In this document: one piece after another, positions 45,235-54,692 of the stretch | How positions within the stretch are numbered: the first letter of the stretch is position 1 | How the letters are laid out: the number at the start of each line of letters is the position of its first letter | Assembly (NCBI GenBank): GCA_965247915.1 | Contig: OZ252048.1 | Coordinates: forward strand, 2,790,001-2,854,000 | DNA from: JAKZRT01 sp965247915 | GTDB taxonomy: Bacteria; Pseudomonadota; Alphaproteobacteria; Rhodobacterales; Rhodobacteraceae | Length of the DNA: 64,000 nt | Direction: 5' to 3' | The notes under the pieces: model-generated | The model's database searches: none | Told to the model about the DNA's origin: nothing | Seen by the model: the letters and a program-made list of their open reading frames with translations, nothing else | Made by a program: the position numbers and the translations under genes

Positions 45235-46698
45235 TCACTCGCCCAGCGGCAATGCCACGAACCGCGGCTCGCCGCCACGGCGCACCAGCAGCAACAGCGA
45301 CTTGCGCCCGGCCTCGCGCGCCTCGTCTATGCGGGCCTCAAGATCGGCGATCTCGGTCAATCGCTGCTGACCGGCCTCGGTGATCACATCGCCCGCCACC
45401 AGGCCTTTGTCCTCGGCAGGCGACCCTGAGTTCACGGCCCGAACCACCAAACCTGACGAATTTTCCGGCAGCGACAATTCGGCGATCAGGTCCTCGGTCA
45501 CCACCGACAGCATCATGCCCAGCAATTCGGCGCTCTCGGGCGCGCGGTCTTCGCCATCGCCCGCAGTGGTCCGGCCCTCGGCCGTCTCGCGCCGGCCCAG
45601 CGTGATGGTCAGCGTCTCGGTGCCGCCATTGCGAAACACGATGACGCGCACGGTCTTGCCGACCTTGGCCGCACCGACCATGCGCACCAGCGCCCGTGTA
45701 TCGGCCACGTCCTGCCCGTCAAAGCTGAGGATGACATCACCGGGCTCCATGCCGCCCTCGAGAGCCGGACCCTCTGGGACGTCGGTTACCAGCGCGCCTG
45801 TGGCCTGGTCCAGTTCAAGCGCTTCGGCGACATCCTCGGTCACGTTCTGGATGCGGACGCCCAGCCAGCCGCGCCGGGTCTCGCCAAATTCGCGCAGCTG
45901 GTCGATGACGCGGATCGCCACATTCGACGACATCGCAAAGCCGATGCCGATCGAACCGCCATTGGGGCTGAGGATCGCGGTGTTCACGCCGATCACCGCG
46001 CCGTCCATGTTAAAAAGCGGCCCGCCCGAGTTGCCCCGGTTGATCGCCGCATCGGTTTGAAAAAAGTCGTCATAACTGCCCGAAAGCGCCCGGCCACGGG
46101 CCGAAATGATCCCCGCGCTGACTGAAAATCCCTGACCCAGCGGGTTGCCCACGGCCACGACCCAGTCGCCGACGCGCATCAGATCGCTGTCGCCGAAGCT
46201 GACAAAATCCAGCGGCTCGCCGCTTTCTACCTTCAACAGCGCCATGTCGGTGTTGGGGTCGGTGCCGACCACGCTGGCGGGCAATTGACCGCCCGCGAAA
46301 AACTCGACCATGATCTCGTCGGCGCCTTCGATGACATGGTTGTTGGTGACAATGAACCCGTCTTCCGAGATCACAAAGCCCGAGCCCAGTGCCTGATTAC
46401 GGCGCTGGCGCTGACCGTCGCCCTGACGGTCGCGAAATTCTCGAAAGAATTCCTCGAAAGGCGACCCTTCGGGGGCCACCGGTCCGGGGGCGGTGCTGCC
46501 GGCCACCACCGTGCTGGTGGTGATATTGACCACCGCCGGGCTAACCTCTTCGGCCAGATCGGCGAAACTTTCCGGCGCACCGCGCGCCTCGGCCAAGATG
46601 CCGGGGCCGGCAATCAGGGCCATCGCCAGGATCAAGAGCCAAAGGCCGCCGACCCATCCATGCGGCGCGCGGTTCTGGACAGGGTTCTTTGCGGTCAC
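45235..46698 (-). CDS. degP: Do-family periplasmic serine endopeptidase
   Basis: This 487-residue HtrA/DegP protease has an N-terminal membrane anchor or signal (about residues 16-42). The trypsin-like domain shows catalytic His in VTNNHVIEGAD, Asp in NTDMALLKV and Ser in RGNSGGPLFN, followed by two PDZ domains (about 290-380 and 405-480). It degrades or refolds misfolded envelope proteins. The start is GTG at 46698. It is the last gene of the rpiA-gor-hflKC block, separated from the DUF2065 gene by 111 bp that may hold its own stress promoter. Confidence 0.93.
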   Translation of the reverse strand: MTAKNPVQNRAPHGWVGGLWLLILAMALIAGPGILAEARGAPESFADLAEEVSPAVVNITTSTVVAGSTAPGPVAPEGSPFEEFFREFRDRQGDGQRQRRNQALGSGFVISEDGFIVTNNHVIEGADEIMVEFFAGGQLPASVVGTDPNTDMALLKVESGEPLDFVSFGDSDLMRVGDWVVAVGNPLGQGFSVSAGIISARGRALSGSYDDFFQTDAAINRGNSGGPLFNMDGAVIGVNTAILSPNGGSIGIGFAMSSNVAIRVIDQLREFGETRRGWLGVRIQNVTEDVAEALELDQATGALVTDVPEGPALEGGMEPGDVILSFDGQDVADTRALVRMVGAAKVGKTVRVIVFRNGGTETLTITLGRRETAEGRTTAGDGEDRAPESAELLGMMLSVVTEDLIAELSLPENSSGLVVRAVNSGSPAEDKGLVAGDVITEAGQQRLTEIADLEARIDEAREAGRKSLLLLVRRGGEPRFVALPLGE

Positions 46699-46809
46699 GG
46701 GCGGGGCCTCCTCACTTTGGCGTAATCTTAGTTAAATTTGAACTAGGTTGACATTTAATCAACACAACAGGCATTCTCCATCGTCACAATGCCGCGAGCG
46801 GGTTTTCGG

Positions 46810-47004
46810 TCACACGCCGAGCGATCGCGCCACACAGACCAGCACCACCCCCGCCGCCAGCGCCACCAGACCGATCATGCGCCGCCGCTCAATGGGGATC
46901 CGTGCAATGATCTGCGCCAGCTCTTCAAGACGCGAAGGGGCCAGCGCAAAGACCAGCCCCTCGACAACCAACACCAGGCCAACGGCCAGAACGATCCACG
47001 CCAT
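46810..47004 (-). CDS. DUF2065 family small membrane protein
   Basis: This 64-residue protein has two hydrophobic helices (about 2-24 and 42-62) joined by a charged loop RLEELAQIIARIPIERRR. The hflK-hflC-DUF2065 order is widespread in proteobacteria and suggests a link to the HflKC complex. Its start shares a base with the hflC stop. Molecular role unknown. Confidence 0.85.
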   Translation of the reverse strand: MAWIVLAVGLVLVVEGLVFALAPSRLEELAQIIARIPIERRRMIGLVALAAGVVLVCVARSLGV

Positions 47005-47876
47005 TAGCGTTCGGGCCGGTCCGTTTTGAAATAGTCGAAAAACTCGCTGTCGGGCGAGATGACCAGGGTCGAGTTTTCCGCCTTAAATGCCTTCGAATAT
47101 GCCGCGAGCGACCGGTAGAATTCAAAGAATTCCGGATCGCGGCCAAAGGCATCGGCAAAGATCGCATTGCGCCGCGCGTCGGCTTCGCCGCGAACGATCT
47201 CGGCCTCTTTGCGGGCCAAAGATACGGTTTCGACCACCGTCCGGTCGGCCGCGGCGCGGACCCTTTGCGCGGCCTCGTTGCCGCGCGCAATCTCGTCGGC
47301 GGCCTCGCGCTGGCGTTCGGCCCGCATCCGCTCGAAGGTTGCGGCAAGGTTTTGTTCGGGCAGGTCGGCGCGTTTGATCCGCACGTCAACCACCTCGATG
47401 CCCAGGGCATTGGCCTGGCCGCGCGACTGGTCGCGGATCTGGTTCATCAGCGCCACCCGGTCCGAGCTCAGCACCGCGCCGCTGTCGACCGAACCGAGCA
47501 CCTGGCGAAGTGCTGCGTTCAGGATACGCTCCAGACGGGCTTCACCGGCAAGCTCGGCACCGCTGCCGACAGCGCGACGGAACCGAACCGGGTCCCTGAT
47601 GCGCCAGCGCGCGAAGGCATCGACCACCAGACGGCGATCGTCCAGTGGCGTGACCTCGAGCGGCTGAGTGTCCAGCGGCAGGATGCGATCGTCGTAAAAG
47701 ATGATCTCGTGCAAGAGCGGGATTTTGAAGTTCAGGCCGGGATCTTCGATCACCGCGGTGATCTCACCAAACCACAGCCGCAGGGCCTTTTGGCGTTCGT
47801 CCACGATATAGATCGAGGACAACAGAGCGATCACGATGATCACTGCGACCGGCAATATATAAGCAGAGCGCCGCAT
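47004..47876 (-). CDS. hflC: Protease modulator HflC
   Basis: This is a 290-residue SPFH/Band-7 protein with an N-terminal membrane anchor (about 5-24) and a long C-terminal coiled coil rich in Ala/Glu/Arg (RQREAADEIARGNEAAQRVRA, in two parts). With HflK it forms a cage around the FtsH protease and modulates degradation of membrane proteins. The ATG overlaps the hflK stop by one base. Confidence 0.94.
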   Translation of the reverse strand: MRRSAYILPVAVIIVIALLSSIYIVDERQKALRLWFGEITAVIEDPGLNFKIPLLHEIIFYDDRILPLDTQPLEVTPLDDRRLVVDAFARWRIRDPVRFRRAVGSGAELAGEARLERILNAALRQVLGSVDSGAVLSSDRVALMNQIRDQSRGQANALGIEVVDVRIKRADLPEQNLAATFERMRAERQREAADEIARGNEAAQRVRAAADRTVVETVSLARKEAEIVRGEADARRNAIFADAFGRDPEFFEFYRSLAAYSKAFKAENSTLVISPDSEFFDYFKTDRPER

Positions 47877-49018
47877 CAGTTCGATCCCCCTCTGGTGGTC
47901 CGGTTCAGCTCGTTCAGCGGCAGATAGGGCACGACGCCGCTTGTACCGCCAACGCTTTCGTCGATGATGATCTTGTTCACTTCGCCGAACACCGCCTCAA
48001 TCGTTTCAATATAAAGTCTTTTACGGGTCACATCAGGGGCCTTTAAGTATTCTTCCAGAACCGCAACAAAGCGGCTGGCCTCGCCTTCGGCACCGTTGAC
48101 CACCTGGGCGCGATAACCTTCGGATTGTTCCAGCAGCTGCGCGGCTTCACCGCGCGACTCGGCGACAACGCGGTTGGCGTAGGCGTCGGCCTGTTTTTCG
48201 AGCGTATCGCGGGTCTGTTCGGCGGCCTGAACCTCGCGGAAGGCGTCGATAACTTCGCGCGGCGGATCGGCCTTGTCAAAGTTGACCCGAACAATGTTCA
48301 CGCCCGAAACATAGCTGTCCAGGGTTGCCTGAATCAGTTCCCGCAATTCGGCCGCAATGATGCCCCGGTCGCGGTTCAGGATCGGCGCCAGGTTCGACCG
48401 CGCGATGATCTCGCGCATCGCCGATTCGCTGACCGCCTTGATGGTTTCTTCCGGTGCCGCCAGGTTGAACTTGAAGTTTTGCAGGTCGGTGATGTTCCAG
48501 ACCACCTGAAAGTCGATATCGACGATGTTCTCGTCGCCGGTCAGCATCAGGCCTTCGTCCGACCGGGACCCGCGCCCGACACCGATGTCGATCGTGTTTT
48601 CCCGGGTCACTGCCAATGTTTCCTTGGTGACCACCGGCCAGGGGGCGAAGTTCAAGCCCTCGTTGCCGGTCTGAACGTATCTGCCGAACAGAAGTTCGAC
48701 CGATTGTTCCGAGGTATCGACCCGGTAAAGCGAGGCAAACAGCCAGAGTCCGATCAACAGCAAAAGCCCGACCACAATTGTTCCGCGCGAGAAAAACGGT
48801 CCGCCGCGCGTACCGCGACCGCCACCGCCGCCGCCGCGCCCGCCCATCAGGACCCGTAGCTGTTCCTGACCCTTGCGCACAAGATCGTCGATCTCGGGGA
48901 TCACCGGTCCGCCCCGGCGACCACCATCGCGGTCGTCGTCGCGGTCATCGCCGCCGTTTTTTCCACCGTCGCGACCGCCACCGCCGCCGCCCCAAGGTCC
49001 GCCGTTATTGCCAGCCAT
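47876..49018 (-). CDS. hflK: FtsH protease activity modulator HflK
   Basis: This 380-residue SPFH-domain partner of HflC has a Gly/Asp/Arg-rich cytoplasmic N-terminus of about 80 residues (GGGGGRDGGKNGG and GGRGGGGGGRG), one membrane helix (about 84-103), the Band-7 domain and a coiled coil. The low-complexity start is usual for alphaproteobacterial HflK. Confidence 0.94.
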   Translation of the reverse strand: MAGNNGGPWGGGGGGRDGGKNGGDDRDDDRDGGRRGGPVIPEIDDLVRKGQEQLRVLMGGRGGGGGGRGTRGGPFFSRGTIVVGLLLLIGLWLFASLYRVDTSEQSVELLFGRYVQTGNEGLNFAPWPVVTKETLAVTRENTIDIGVGRGSRSDEGLMLTGDENIVDIDFQVVWNITDLQNFKFNLAAPEETIKAVSESAMREIIARSNLAPILNRDRGIIAAELRELIQATLDSYVSGVNIVRVNFDKADPPREVIDAFREVQAAEQTRDTLEKQADAYANRVVAESRGEAAQLLEQSEGYRAQVVNGAEGEASRFVAVLEEYLKAPDVTRKRLYIETIEAVFGEVNKIIIDESVGGTSGVVPYLPLNELNRTTRGGSN

Positions 49019-49080
49019 CTGGTATCTCTTCCTCCGTCAAAGGACCGTCCATGTGCTAGATGTAGTCTTTCGTATCGAAA

Positions 49081-50439
49081 TCAAGCGCGCCGCACCGGGG
49101 TCCGCATGGTCACAAGCTCTTCCGACATTGTGGGGTGAACTGCAACCGTTCGATCGAAATCTTCCTTGGTCGCACCCAATTTAATGGCAATTCCTGCCAT
49201 CTGGATCAGCTCAGCCGCCTGCGGTGCCACGATATGGCACCCAACCACCTTGCGGCTGTCTGTATCAACGATCAGTTTCATCAAAACCCGGTCATTCCGC
49301 CCCGCAAAGGATGTTTGCATCGGCCGGAACGAGGTGCAATAGACCTCGATCGGGCCGGCATCGCGCGCATCCTCTTCGGTCACGCCGATGGTGCCCAATT
49401 CCGGCTGGGTGAAAATCGCCGAGGGGATCAGCGCGTGATCGACCGGCGTCGGGTTGCCTTTGAAGACGGTTTCGACAAAGGACATACCTTCGCGGATCGC
49501 CACCGGCGTCAGGTTCACGCGGTGCGTGACGTCACCGATGGCATAGACCGAGGGCACCCCGGTTTGCGAAAATTCGTCGACCACGATCTCGCCCCGCCGC
49601 CCGATCTCGACCCCGATCTCTTCCAGACCCATGTCGGCGGTATTGGGCGTCCGCCCGATGGCGAAAAGCACCTGATCAAAGTCGGTCTCGGTCCCGTCCG
49701 AGGCCGTCACGCGGTACGCATCCCCCGACGGCGTGATCGACAGAACGTTTGTGCCGGTGTGAATGTCGATACCGCTATGCCGCATTTCCTCGGCCACCAA
49801 CCCGCGCGCCTCGTCATCGAAGCCCCGCAGGATCTGCGCGCCGCGATAGTACTGACACACGCTGGCGCCCATCCCGTGCAGGATACAGGCGAACTCGCAG
49901 GCGATATAGCCGCCGCCGACGACCAGAACCCGCCTTGGAATTTCTTCCAGGCCAAAAATATCATCCGAAACAATGGCGTATTCTCCACCTTTGACGTCAG
50001 GAAGCATCGGCCGCGCCCCTGTCGCCACAAGGATATGGCGGGCGGTAACGCGCTCGCCGGTCGAAAGCTCGACCGTATGCGCGTCGGCAAGCCGGGCGCG
50101 GGCGTTGTATGTGGTGACGCCCGATTTATCGAGCATGTCGCGATAAGCCGCTTCCAGCCGGTCAAGGTCGTCCTGCAGGCGCTCGCGCATCACCGGCCAG
50201 TGGAATTTCTCGCCGCTGACCTCCCAGCCATAGCCGCGCGCATCTTCGATCGCATCGCGGTAGCTGCTGGCGAAAACCATCAGCTTTTTGGGCACGCAGC
50301 CGCGGATCACGCAGGTGCCGCCCATGCGGTCGTCTTCGGCCAGGGCGACCTTGACCCCGGCCTCGCCCGCCGCAATCCGGGCGGCACGGACCCCGCCCGA
50401 GCCGCCGCCAATGACGAAGAGATCGTAATCAAAGTCCAT
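49081..50439 (-). CDS. gor: Glutathione-disulfide reductase
   Basis: This 452-residue FAD/NAD(P)H oxidoreductase starts with the FAD motif IGGGSGGVRAA. It has the redox disulfide in GGTCVIRGCVPKKL, the NADPH Rossmann VGGGYIACEFA, FAD-binding AIGDVTHRVNLTPVA and C-terminal His in AVHPTMSEELV. It regenerates GSH in the cytoplasm. The ATG at 50439 starts right before the FAD domain; an upstream in-frame Met overlaps rpiA and is not supported. Confidence 0.93.
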   Translation of the reverse strand: MDFDYDLFVIGGGSGGVRAARIAAGEAGVKVALAEDDRMGGTCVIRGCVPKKLMVFASSYRDAIEDARGYGWEVSGEKFHWPVMRERLQDDLDRLEAAYRDMLDKSGVTTYNARARLADAHTVELSTGERVTARHILVATGARPMLPDVKGGEYAIVSDDIFGLEEIPRRVLVVGGGYIACEFACILHGMGASVCQYYRGAQILRGFDDEARGLVAEEMRHSGIDIHTGTNVLSITPSGDAYRVTASDGTETDFDQVLFAIGRTPNTADMGLEEIGVEIGRRGEIVVDEFSQTGVPSVYAIGDVTHRVNLTPVAIREGMSFVETVFKGNPTPVDHALIPSAIFTQPELGTIGVTEEDARDAGPIEVYCTSFRPMQTSFAGRNDRVLMKLIVDTDSRKVVGCHIVAPQAAELIQMAGIAIKLGATKEDFDRTVAVHPTMSEELVTMRTPVRRA

Positions 50440-50455
50440 CGGCTTTCGGTCCTGC

Positions 50456-51235
50456 TTATTCAGCGACGCTCGCAAAAAGGTTTTCGGTGAGCTGGGGCAA
50501 ACCGGCCGGCCGTTGACCGTGAAACTCGCGGACCTCGGTCGAGCCGTCGGGATGCCCGATCACAACCCGGTCGCAGATATCCACGAACAGTCCGTTTTCA
50601 ACCACCCCCGGCACCTGATTGAGGACCAGCGCAAGCTGGCGTGGCTTGCCGATGCGCGTCAGGTCAAGATCGAGGATCAGATTGCCCTCATCCGTCACGA
50701 AAGGTTGATCGCCGTCGCGCCGCAGCGTGACCTCGCGGGTCTCAACATCGAGGGTCGCCAGAAGCTCGCCGATCAGCGCCCGCGTGGTCTGCCAGCCAAA
50801 GCGGATAACCTCGACCGGCAGCGGGAACGCGCCCAGGCGTTTCACGTCTTTCGAGGGGTCGGTGATGACAATCATCCGGTCGCTGGCCGTGGCCACGATC
50901 TTTTCCTGCAGCAGCGCCCCGCCGCCGCCCTTGATAAGGTTCAGGTCCGCGTCAAATTCGTCGGCGCCGTCGATGGTGATATCGAGCCATTTGGCCTCGT
51001 TCAGCGGCACCATCGGGATGCCCAGTTCAGTCGCCGATTCGCCGGTTTGGGTCGAAGTCGCAACCCCGGTGATCCGCAGGCCCTCGTCGCGGATGCGCTC
51101 GGCAAGTCGCCTGACCATGAAGGCCGCCGTCGATCCGGTTCCGAGCCCGACAAACATGCCGTCTTCGACGAAATCGCAGGCCCTGAGCGCCGCAGCCATC
51201 TTGCCTTTGTCGGACGGTGAAAGTTTTTCGTACAT
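50456..51235 (-). CDS. rpiA: Ribose-5-phosphate isomerase A
   Basis: This 259-residue enzyme interconverts ribose-5-phosphate and ribulose-5-phosphate. It shows GLGTGSTAAF (phosphate loop), DGADEFD with the catalytic Asp/Glu region, and KGGGGALLQEKIVA. The ATG at 51235 is preferred to TTG at 51238. It heads a minus-strand block with gor 16 bp downstream. Confidence 0.95.
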   Translation of the reverse strand: MYEKLSPSDKGKMAAALRACDFVEDGMFVGLGTGSTAAFMVRRLAERIRDEGLRITGVATSTQTGESATELGIPMVPLNEAKWLDITIDGADEFDADLNLIKGGGGALLQEKIVATASDRMIVITDPSKDVKRLGAFPLPVEVIRFGWQTTRALIGELLATLDVETREVTLRRDGDQPFVTDEGNLILDLDLTRIGKPRQLALVLNQVPGVVENGLFVDICDRVVIGHPDGSTEVREFHGQRPAGLPQLTENLFASVAE

Positions 51236-51452
51236 CAAAACGATTCCCCTGGGGCGGCGTTTCCGCCTCTATAGGCGTTCCCGCGCCCGGGTGCGAGGGG
51301 GGGGGAGACAGGCGGATGCCGCCGCAAGGTCGCGCACGGCCCAATCACCGGGCTATTTGGCGATATTCGACCGCAATGGTCGTTTTGGGTATTGGACGCG
51401 GGCACCTCGACAGGGCATAGACATCTGCAATGCATCGCGAAGGGGGCGAGCC

Positions 51453-52832
51453 ATGTTTCTGTCTGTCTTTGACATTTTCAAAGTCGGAGTCGGACCGTCG
51501 GCGTCGCACACCATGGGCCCCATGGTGGCGGGCGCACGGTTTCTTGACCAGCTCCGGGCCAGCCCGTTTTCCGTGGCGGGACTGCGCGCCAGCCTGCACG
51601 GGTCGCTGGCCTTTACCGGGGCGGGCCACGGCAGCGACCGGGCCACAATTCTGGGCCTCGCCGGGTTTTTGTCCGACACCTATGACGCCGAAAAGGCTGA
51701 AACAGCGCTGGCTTTGATCCGGGCCGACAAAGTGGTCCGCCCCGAGGGCCTGGGCGCGCTGTCGTTCGACCCGACGCGCGACCTGATATTTGACTACGAA
51801 CGCACCCTGCCCGGCCACGCCAACGGGATGATCCTAAGCGCCACCGATGCCCAGGGCGATGTCGTGGTGACCGAAACCTTCTATTCGGTCGGCGGCGGTT
51901 TCGTGCTGACCGCGGCCGAGCTTGCCGCCGACGAAAAAGGTGGACCCGGCCCGAACGATGGCTGCCCCTATCCGTTCACCTCGGCCGCCGAAATGCTCGG
52001 CATGGCCGCCGCCTCGGGCAAATCCATCGCCCAGATAAAGCGCGAGAACGAATTGACCCGCCGAAGCGCCGCCGATCTCGACCGGGGCATGGTCCGGCTC
52101 TGGGAAGTTATGAATGCCTGCATCGAACGCGGGCTTGCCACCGACGGCATCCTGCCTGGCGGGCTGAACGTGCGGCGCCGTGCGGCGGGCATCTACAAGG
52201 CGTTGCAGGCCGAACGCGGCATGAACCTGAAAGCACCGCATACGATCAACGATTGGATGTCGACCTACGCCATGGCCGTGAATGAAGAAAACGCCGCAGG
52301 CAGCCAGGTTGTGACCGCGCCGACCAACGGTGCCTCGGGCGTGGTGCCCGCCGTCATCCGCTATTGGCAGGACCATGTCCCCGGTGCCGGCCCGTCGCAG
52401 ATTGGCGACTTTCTTCTGACCGCCGCGGCCATTGGCGGGCTGGTCAAACACAACGCCTCGATCTCGGGCGCCGAATGCGGTTGTCAGGCCGAGGTCGGCA
52501 GTGCCAGCGCCATGGCCGCTGCCGGTCTGGCGGCGGTTTTGGGCGGCACCCCGGAACAGGTTGAAAACGCCGCCGAAATTGCCCTTGAGCACCACCTTGG
52601 CATGACCTGCGACCCGGTGCGCGGGCTGGTCCAGGTGCCGTGTATCGAACGCAACGGTCTGGGCGCGATCAAAGCGGTCTCGGCCGCCTCGCTGTCGCTA
52701 AGGGGCGATGGTCGCCATGTGGTTTCCCTTGACGCGGCGATCGAGACCATGCGCCAGACCGGTGCCGACATGAGCCACAAATACAAGGAAACGGCGCTCG
52801 GCGGCCTCGCGGTCAATGTGCCGAACTGCTGA
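51453..52832 (+). CDS. sdaA: L-serine ammonia-lyase (single-chain, Fe-S type)
   Basis: This 459-residue serine deaminase makes pyruvate and ammonia. The beta domain begins SVFDIFKVGVGPSASHT. Conserved cysteines that hold the catalytic 4Fe-4S cluster are in GAECGCQAEVG and MTCDPVRGLVQVPC. The protein ends in Cys, as in known L-serine dehydratases where the C-terminal Cys is a cluster ligand. AGGGGGCGAG precedes the ATG. The frame runs far upstream, opposite rpiA, without family similarity. Confidence 0.94.
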   Translation: MFLSVFDIFKVGVGPSASHTMGPMVAGARFLDQLRASPFSVAGLRASLHGSLAFTGAGHGSDRATILGLAGFLSDTYDAEKAETALALIRADKVVRPEGLGALSFDPTRDLIFDYERTLPGHANGMILSATDAQGDVVVTETFYSVGGGFVLTAAELAADEKGGPGPNDGCPYPFTSAAEMLGMAAASGKSIAQIKRENELTRRSAADLDRGMVRLWEVMNACIERGLATDGILPGGLNVRRRAAGIYKALQAERGMNLKAPHTINDWMSTYAMAVNEENAAGSQVVTAPTNGASGVVPAVIRYWQDHVPGAGPSQIGDFLLTAAAIGGLVKHNASISGAECGCQAEVGSASAMAAAGLAAVLGGTPEQVENAAEIALEHHLGMTCDPVRGLVQVPCIERNGLGAIKAVSAASLSLRGDGRHVVSLDAAIETMRQTGADMSHKYKETALGGLAVNVPNC

Positions 52833-52867
52833 GGTCTTGCGCCGAATTGGCGTGCATCGCCCGCGTA

Positions 52868-52910
52868 GCGACGGGCGCTGCCCCTCGCGCTCCCCGGAGT
52901 ATGTCTGAAA
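52868..52910 (-). repeat. Intergenic repeat R2, possible empty IS110 target
   Basis: Read on the minus strand it runs TTTCAGACATACTCCGGGG, then the same GAGCGCGAGGGGCAGCGCCC block that flanks the right side of the IS110. The CATACT-CCGGGG junction matches the reconstructed target core (AATACT-CC) with one mismatch to the guide, and no element is inserted. The rest of the 175-bp gap after sdaA shows no gene. Confidence 0.55.
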
Positions 52911-53007
52911 CAATGAATTTATCTTGAAAATCGGGTTTGATGAGTCCCAAGGCCTTCACGGCGGCAGGGCGATGTTGCCGGGCGTCGAAATGGTCTAGCC
53001 TGACCCA

Positions 53008-53946
53008 ATGACCGAAGATCACCCCTATCTTGGCATCCTTCTGATGCTGGGCTTCTGCCTGCTGGCCCCCTTGAGCGACACCATCGCCAAGGTGCTGACC
53101 GCGCGCCTGTCGCTGGGTCAGCTGGTGACAGTGCGCTTTGCGGTGATGGCGCTCATTCTGGTGCCGCTGGTCACGGCCATGAGCGGGCGCGCCGCGTTCG
53201 CGTTGCCGCGCCGGGTTCTGCGCCTGACTATCCTGCGCTCGGCTCTGCATCTGGGCGGCACCGGGTGTTTTTTTGGTGCGCTCCTTTACCTTCCGATTGC
53301 CGACGCGCTGGCGATAGTCTTCGTGCTGCCGTTTCTGATGTTGCTGGCCGGGAAATACTTTCTGCACGAAGAGGTCGGCGCGCGGCGGCTGATCGCCTGC
53401 TCGGTCGGGTTTGCCGGCACGCTGATGGTTATTCAGCCCAATTTTGTCGAGGTCGGATGGCCCGCCCTTCTGCCGCTCGGGGTGGCGGTGATTTTCACAT
53501 TCTACATGCTGATCACCCGGATGATCGCCAAAGCCGCGCATCCGGTGAACCTGCAGGCGGTGTCGGGCCTGGCCTCGATCACCATGATGCTGCCGGTAAT
53601 GGCGCTTGGCGTGGCGCTTGGCTGGCCGGGGTTCGAACTCATGCGGCCCGCTCCTGTCGATGCCGGTCTGCTGTTGCTGTTGGGGTCACTGGCCACGCTG
53701 GCGCATCTTCTGATGACTTGGTCGCTGCGCCTGGCCCCCTCGGTCACCGTCGCACCCATCCAATATATCGAAATCCCCGCCGCCGCGCTGTTCGGCTGGC
53801 TGGTGTTTCGCGACCTGCCAAACGGTCTGGCGGCGGTGGGAATATTCGTGATTATCGGCGCCGGGCTTTACATTCTGGCCCGCGAACACAGCCTCAGCCG
53901 GACAGGATCCGCACCATCTGACCGAGCGCGTCCAGCGGCAAAATGA
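53008..53946 (+). CDS. EamA/DMT-family transporter
   Basis: This 312-residue protein has about ten hydrophobic helices in two EamA repeats, with the inter-repeat linker near residue 150. It is a drug/metabolite transporter superfamily member of unknown substrate. The stop lies inside the convergent thiN gene, giving a 53-bp tail overlap. Confidence 0.83.
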   Translation: MTEDHPYLGILLMLGFCLLAPLSDTIAKVLTARLSLGQLVTVRFAVMALILVPLVTAMSGRAAFALPRRVLRLTILRSALHLGGTGCFFGALLYLPIADALAIVFVLPFLMLLAGKYFLHEEVGARRLIACSVGFAGTLMVIQPNFVEVGWPALLPLGVAVIFTFYMLITRMIAKAAHPVNLQAVSGLASITMMLPVMALGVALGWPGFELMRPAPVDAGLLLLLGSLATLAHLLMTWSLRLAPSVTVAPIQYIEIPAAALFGWLVFRDLPNGLAAVGIFVIIGAGLYILAREHSLSRTGSAPSDRARPAAK

Positions 53947-54553
53947 CCAGCATTCCCGGCCTGTCAAATTCCAGCGTCACCGGCCCGCCAAGCGCCTGAT
54001 TAGAGGTGCCCACGCGGCCATCCGGGGCAAAGGCGATGCCATCGACCGGCCAGCGCAGACCGGTCGACCAACCGGTGACCGGGGCCATCGGAAACAGCGA
54101 CAAGCGCGAGCCTGCCTCGGCGTCAATTTCAAGCCGCGATGGTGCGCGAAACGTGATGTCGCGCGGACCCAGAACGATGGCTGGCGGATGCGCCACCCGG
54201 ATGATCGTGTTCAGCACCGCTAGCCCGTGATCCACCCGCGCGCCGGTAAAGCCAACAGCCAGCGCCAGCGGCGCGTCGATACGGGTCAGGCATTTTTCAA
54301 AATCGGTGGTTTCCTGGTCTTGGACAGGGTGTATTTGGGCCGCCAATGTGGCGCGCGCGGCACTGCTTAACGAATCAATATCTCCGATGACTTTTTCAGG
54401 GCGAAATCCGGCCCCAAGTGCGGCATCCGCTCCGCCATCAGCGGCCACCAGCGGACCCCCGAAACTTAAGGCTTGCGCAAGGGTTTCGCGGCTAAATTCA
54501 CCCGCACCCAGCAAAACAATGGGATCGGACGACCGGATGATCGGATCAGGCAT
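53894..54553 (-). CDS. thiN: Thiamine diphosphokinase
   Basis: This 219-residue enzyme transfers pyrophosphate from ATP to thiamine. Motifs are VAADGGADAAL, the active-site GDIDSLS and QETTDFEKCL, with a C-terminal beta domain (TSNQALGG). No TPP riboswitch is seen upstream. The 3' end overlaps the EamA gene convergently. Confidence 0.9.
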   Translation of the reverse strand: MPDPIIRSSDPIVLLGAGEFSRETLAQALSFGGPLVAADGGADAALGAGFRPEKVIGDIDSLSSAARATLAAQIHPVQDQETTDFEKCLTRIDAPLALAVGFTGARVDHGLAVLNTIIRVAHPPAIVLGPRDITFRAPSRLEIDAEAGSRLSLFPMAPVTGWSTGLRWPVDGIAFAPDGRVGTSNQALGGPVTLEFDRPGMLVILPLDALGQMVRILSG

Positions 54554-54692
54554 GGGGGACTAGTGGCATTTTCGAAGTTCTGCCACAATGTCGCCACGAA
54601 ATGATCCCTTAATTTTCGCGGTTTTGTTCAATTCTATTGTGCCCTTTATGGTAAACAAACTGTTGAAGGGCGAACAGAAAGCGAGCACGAAC

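Noticed and set aside
49135..50490. 451-codon plus-strand open frame opposite gor
   Set aside because: Same shadow pattern; gor has every expected motif, the opposite frame none.
54554..54692. TPP riboswitch for thiN
   Set aside because: The upstream sequence shows none of the conserved TPP aptamer segments.
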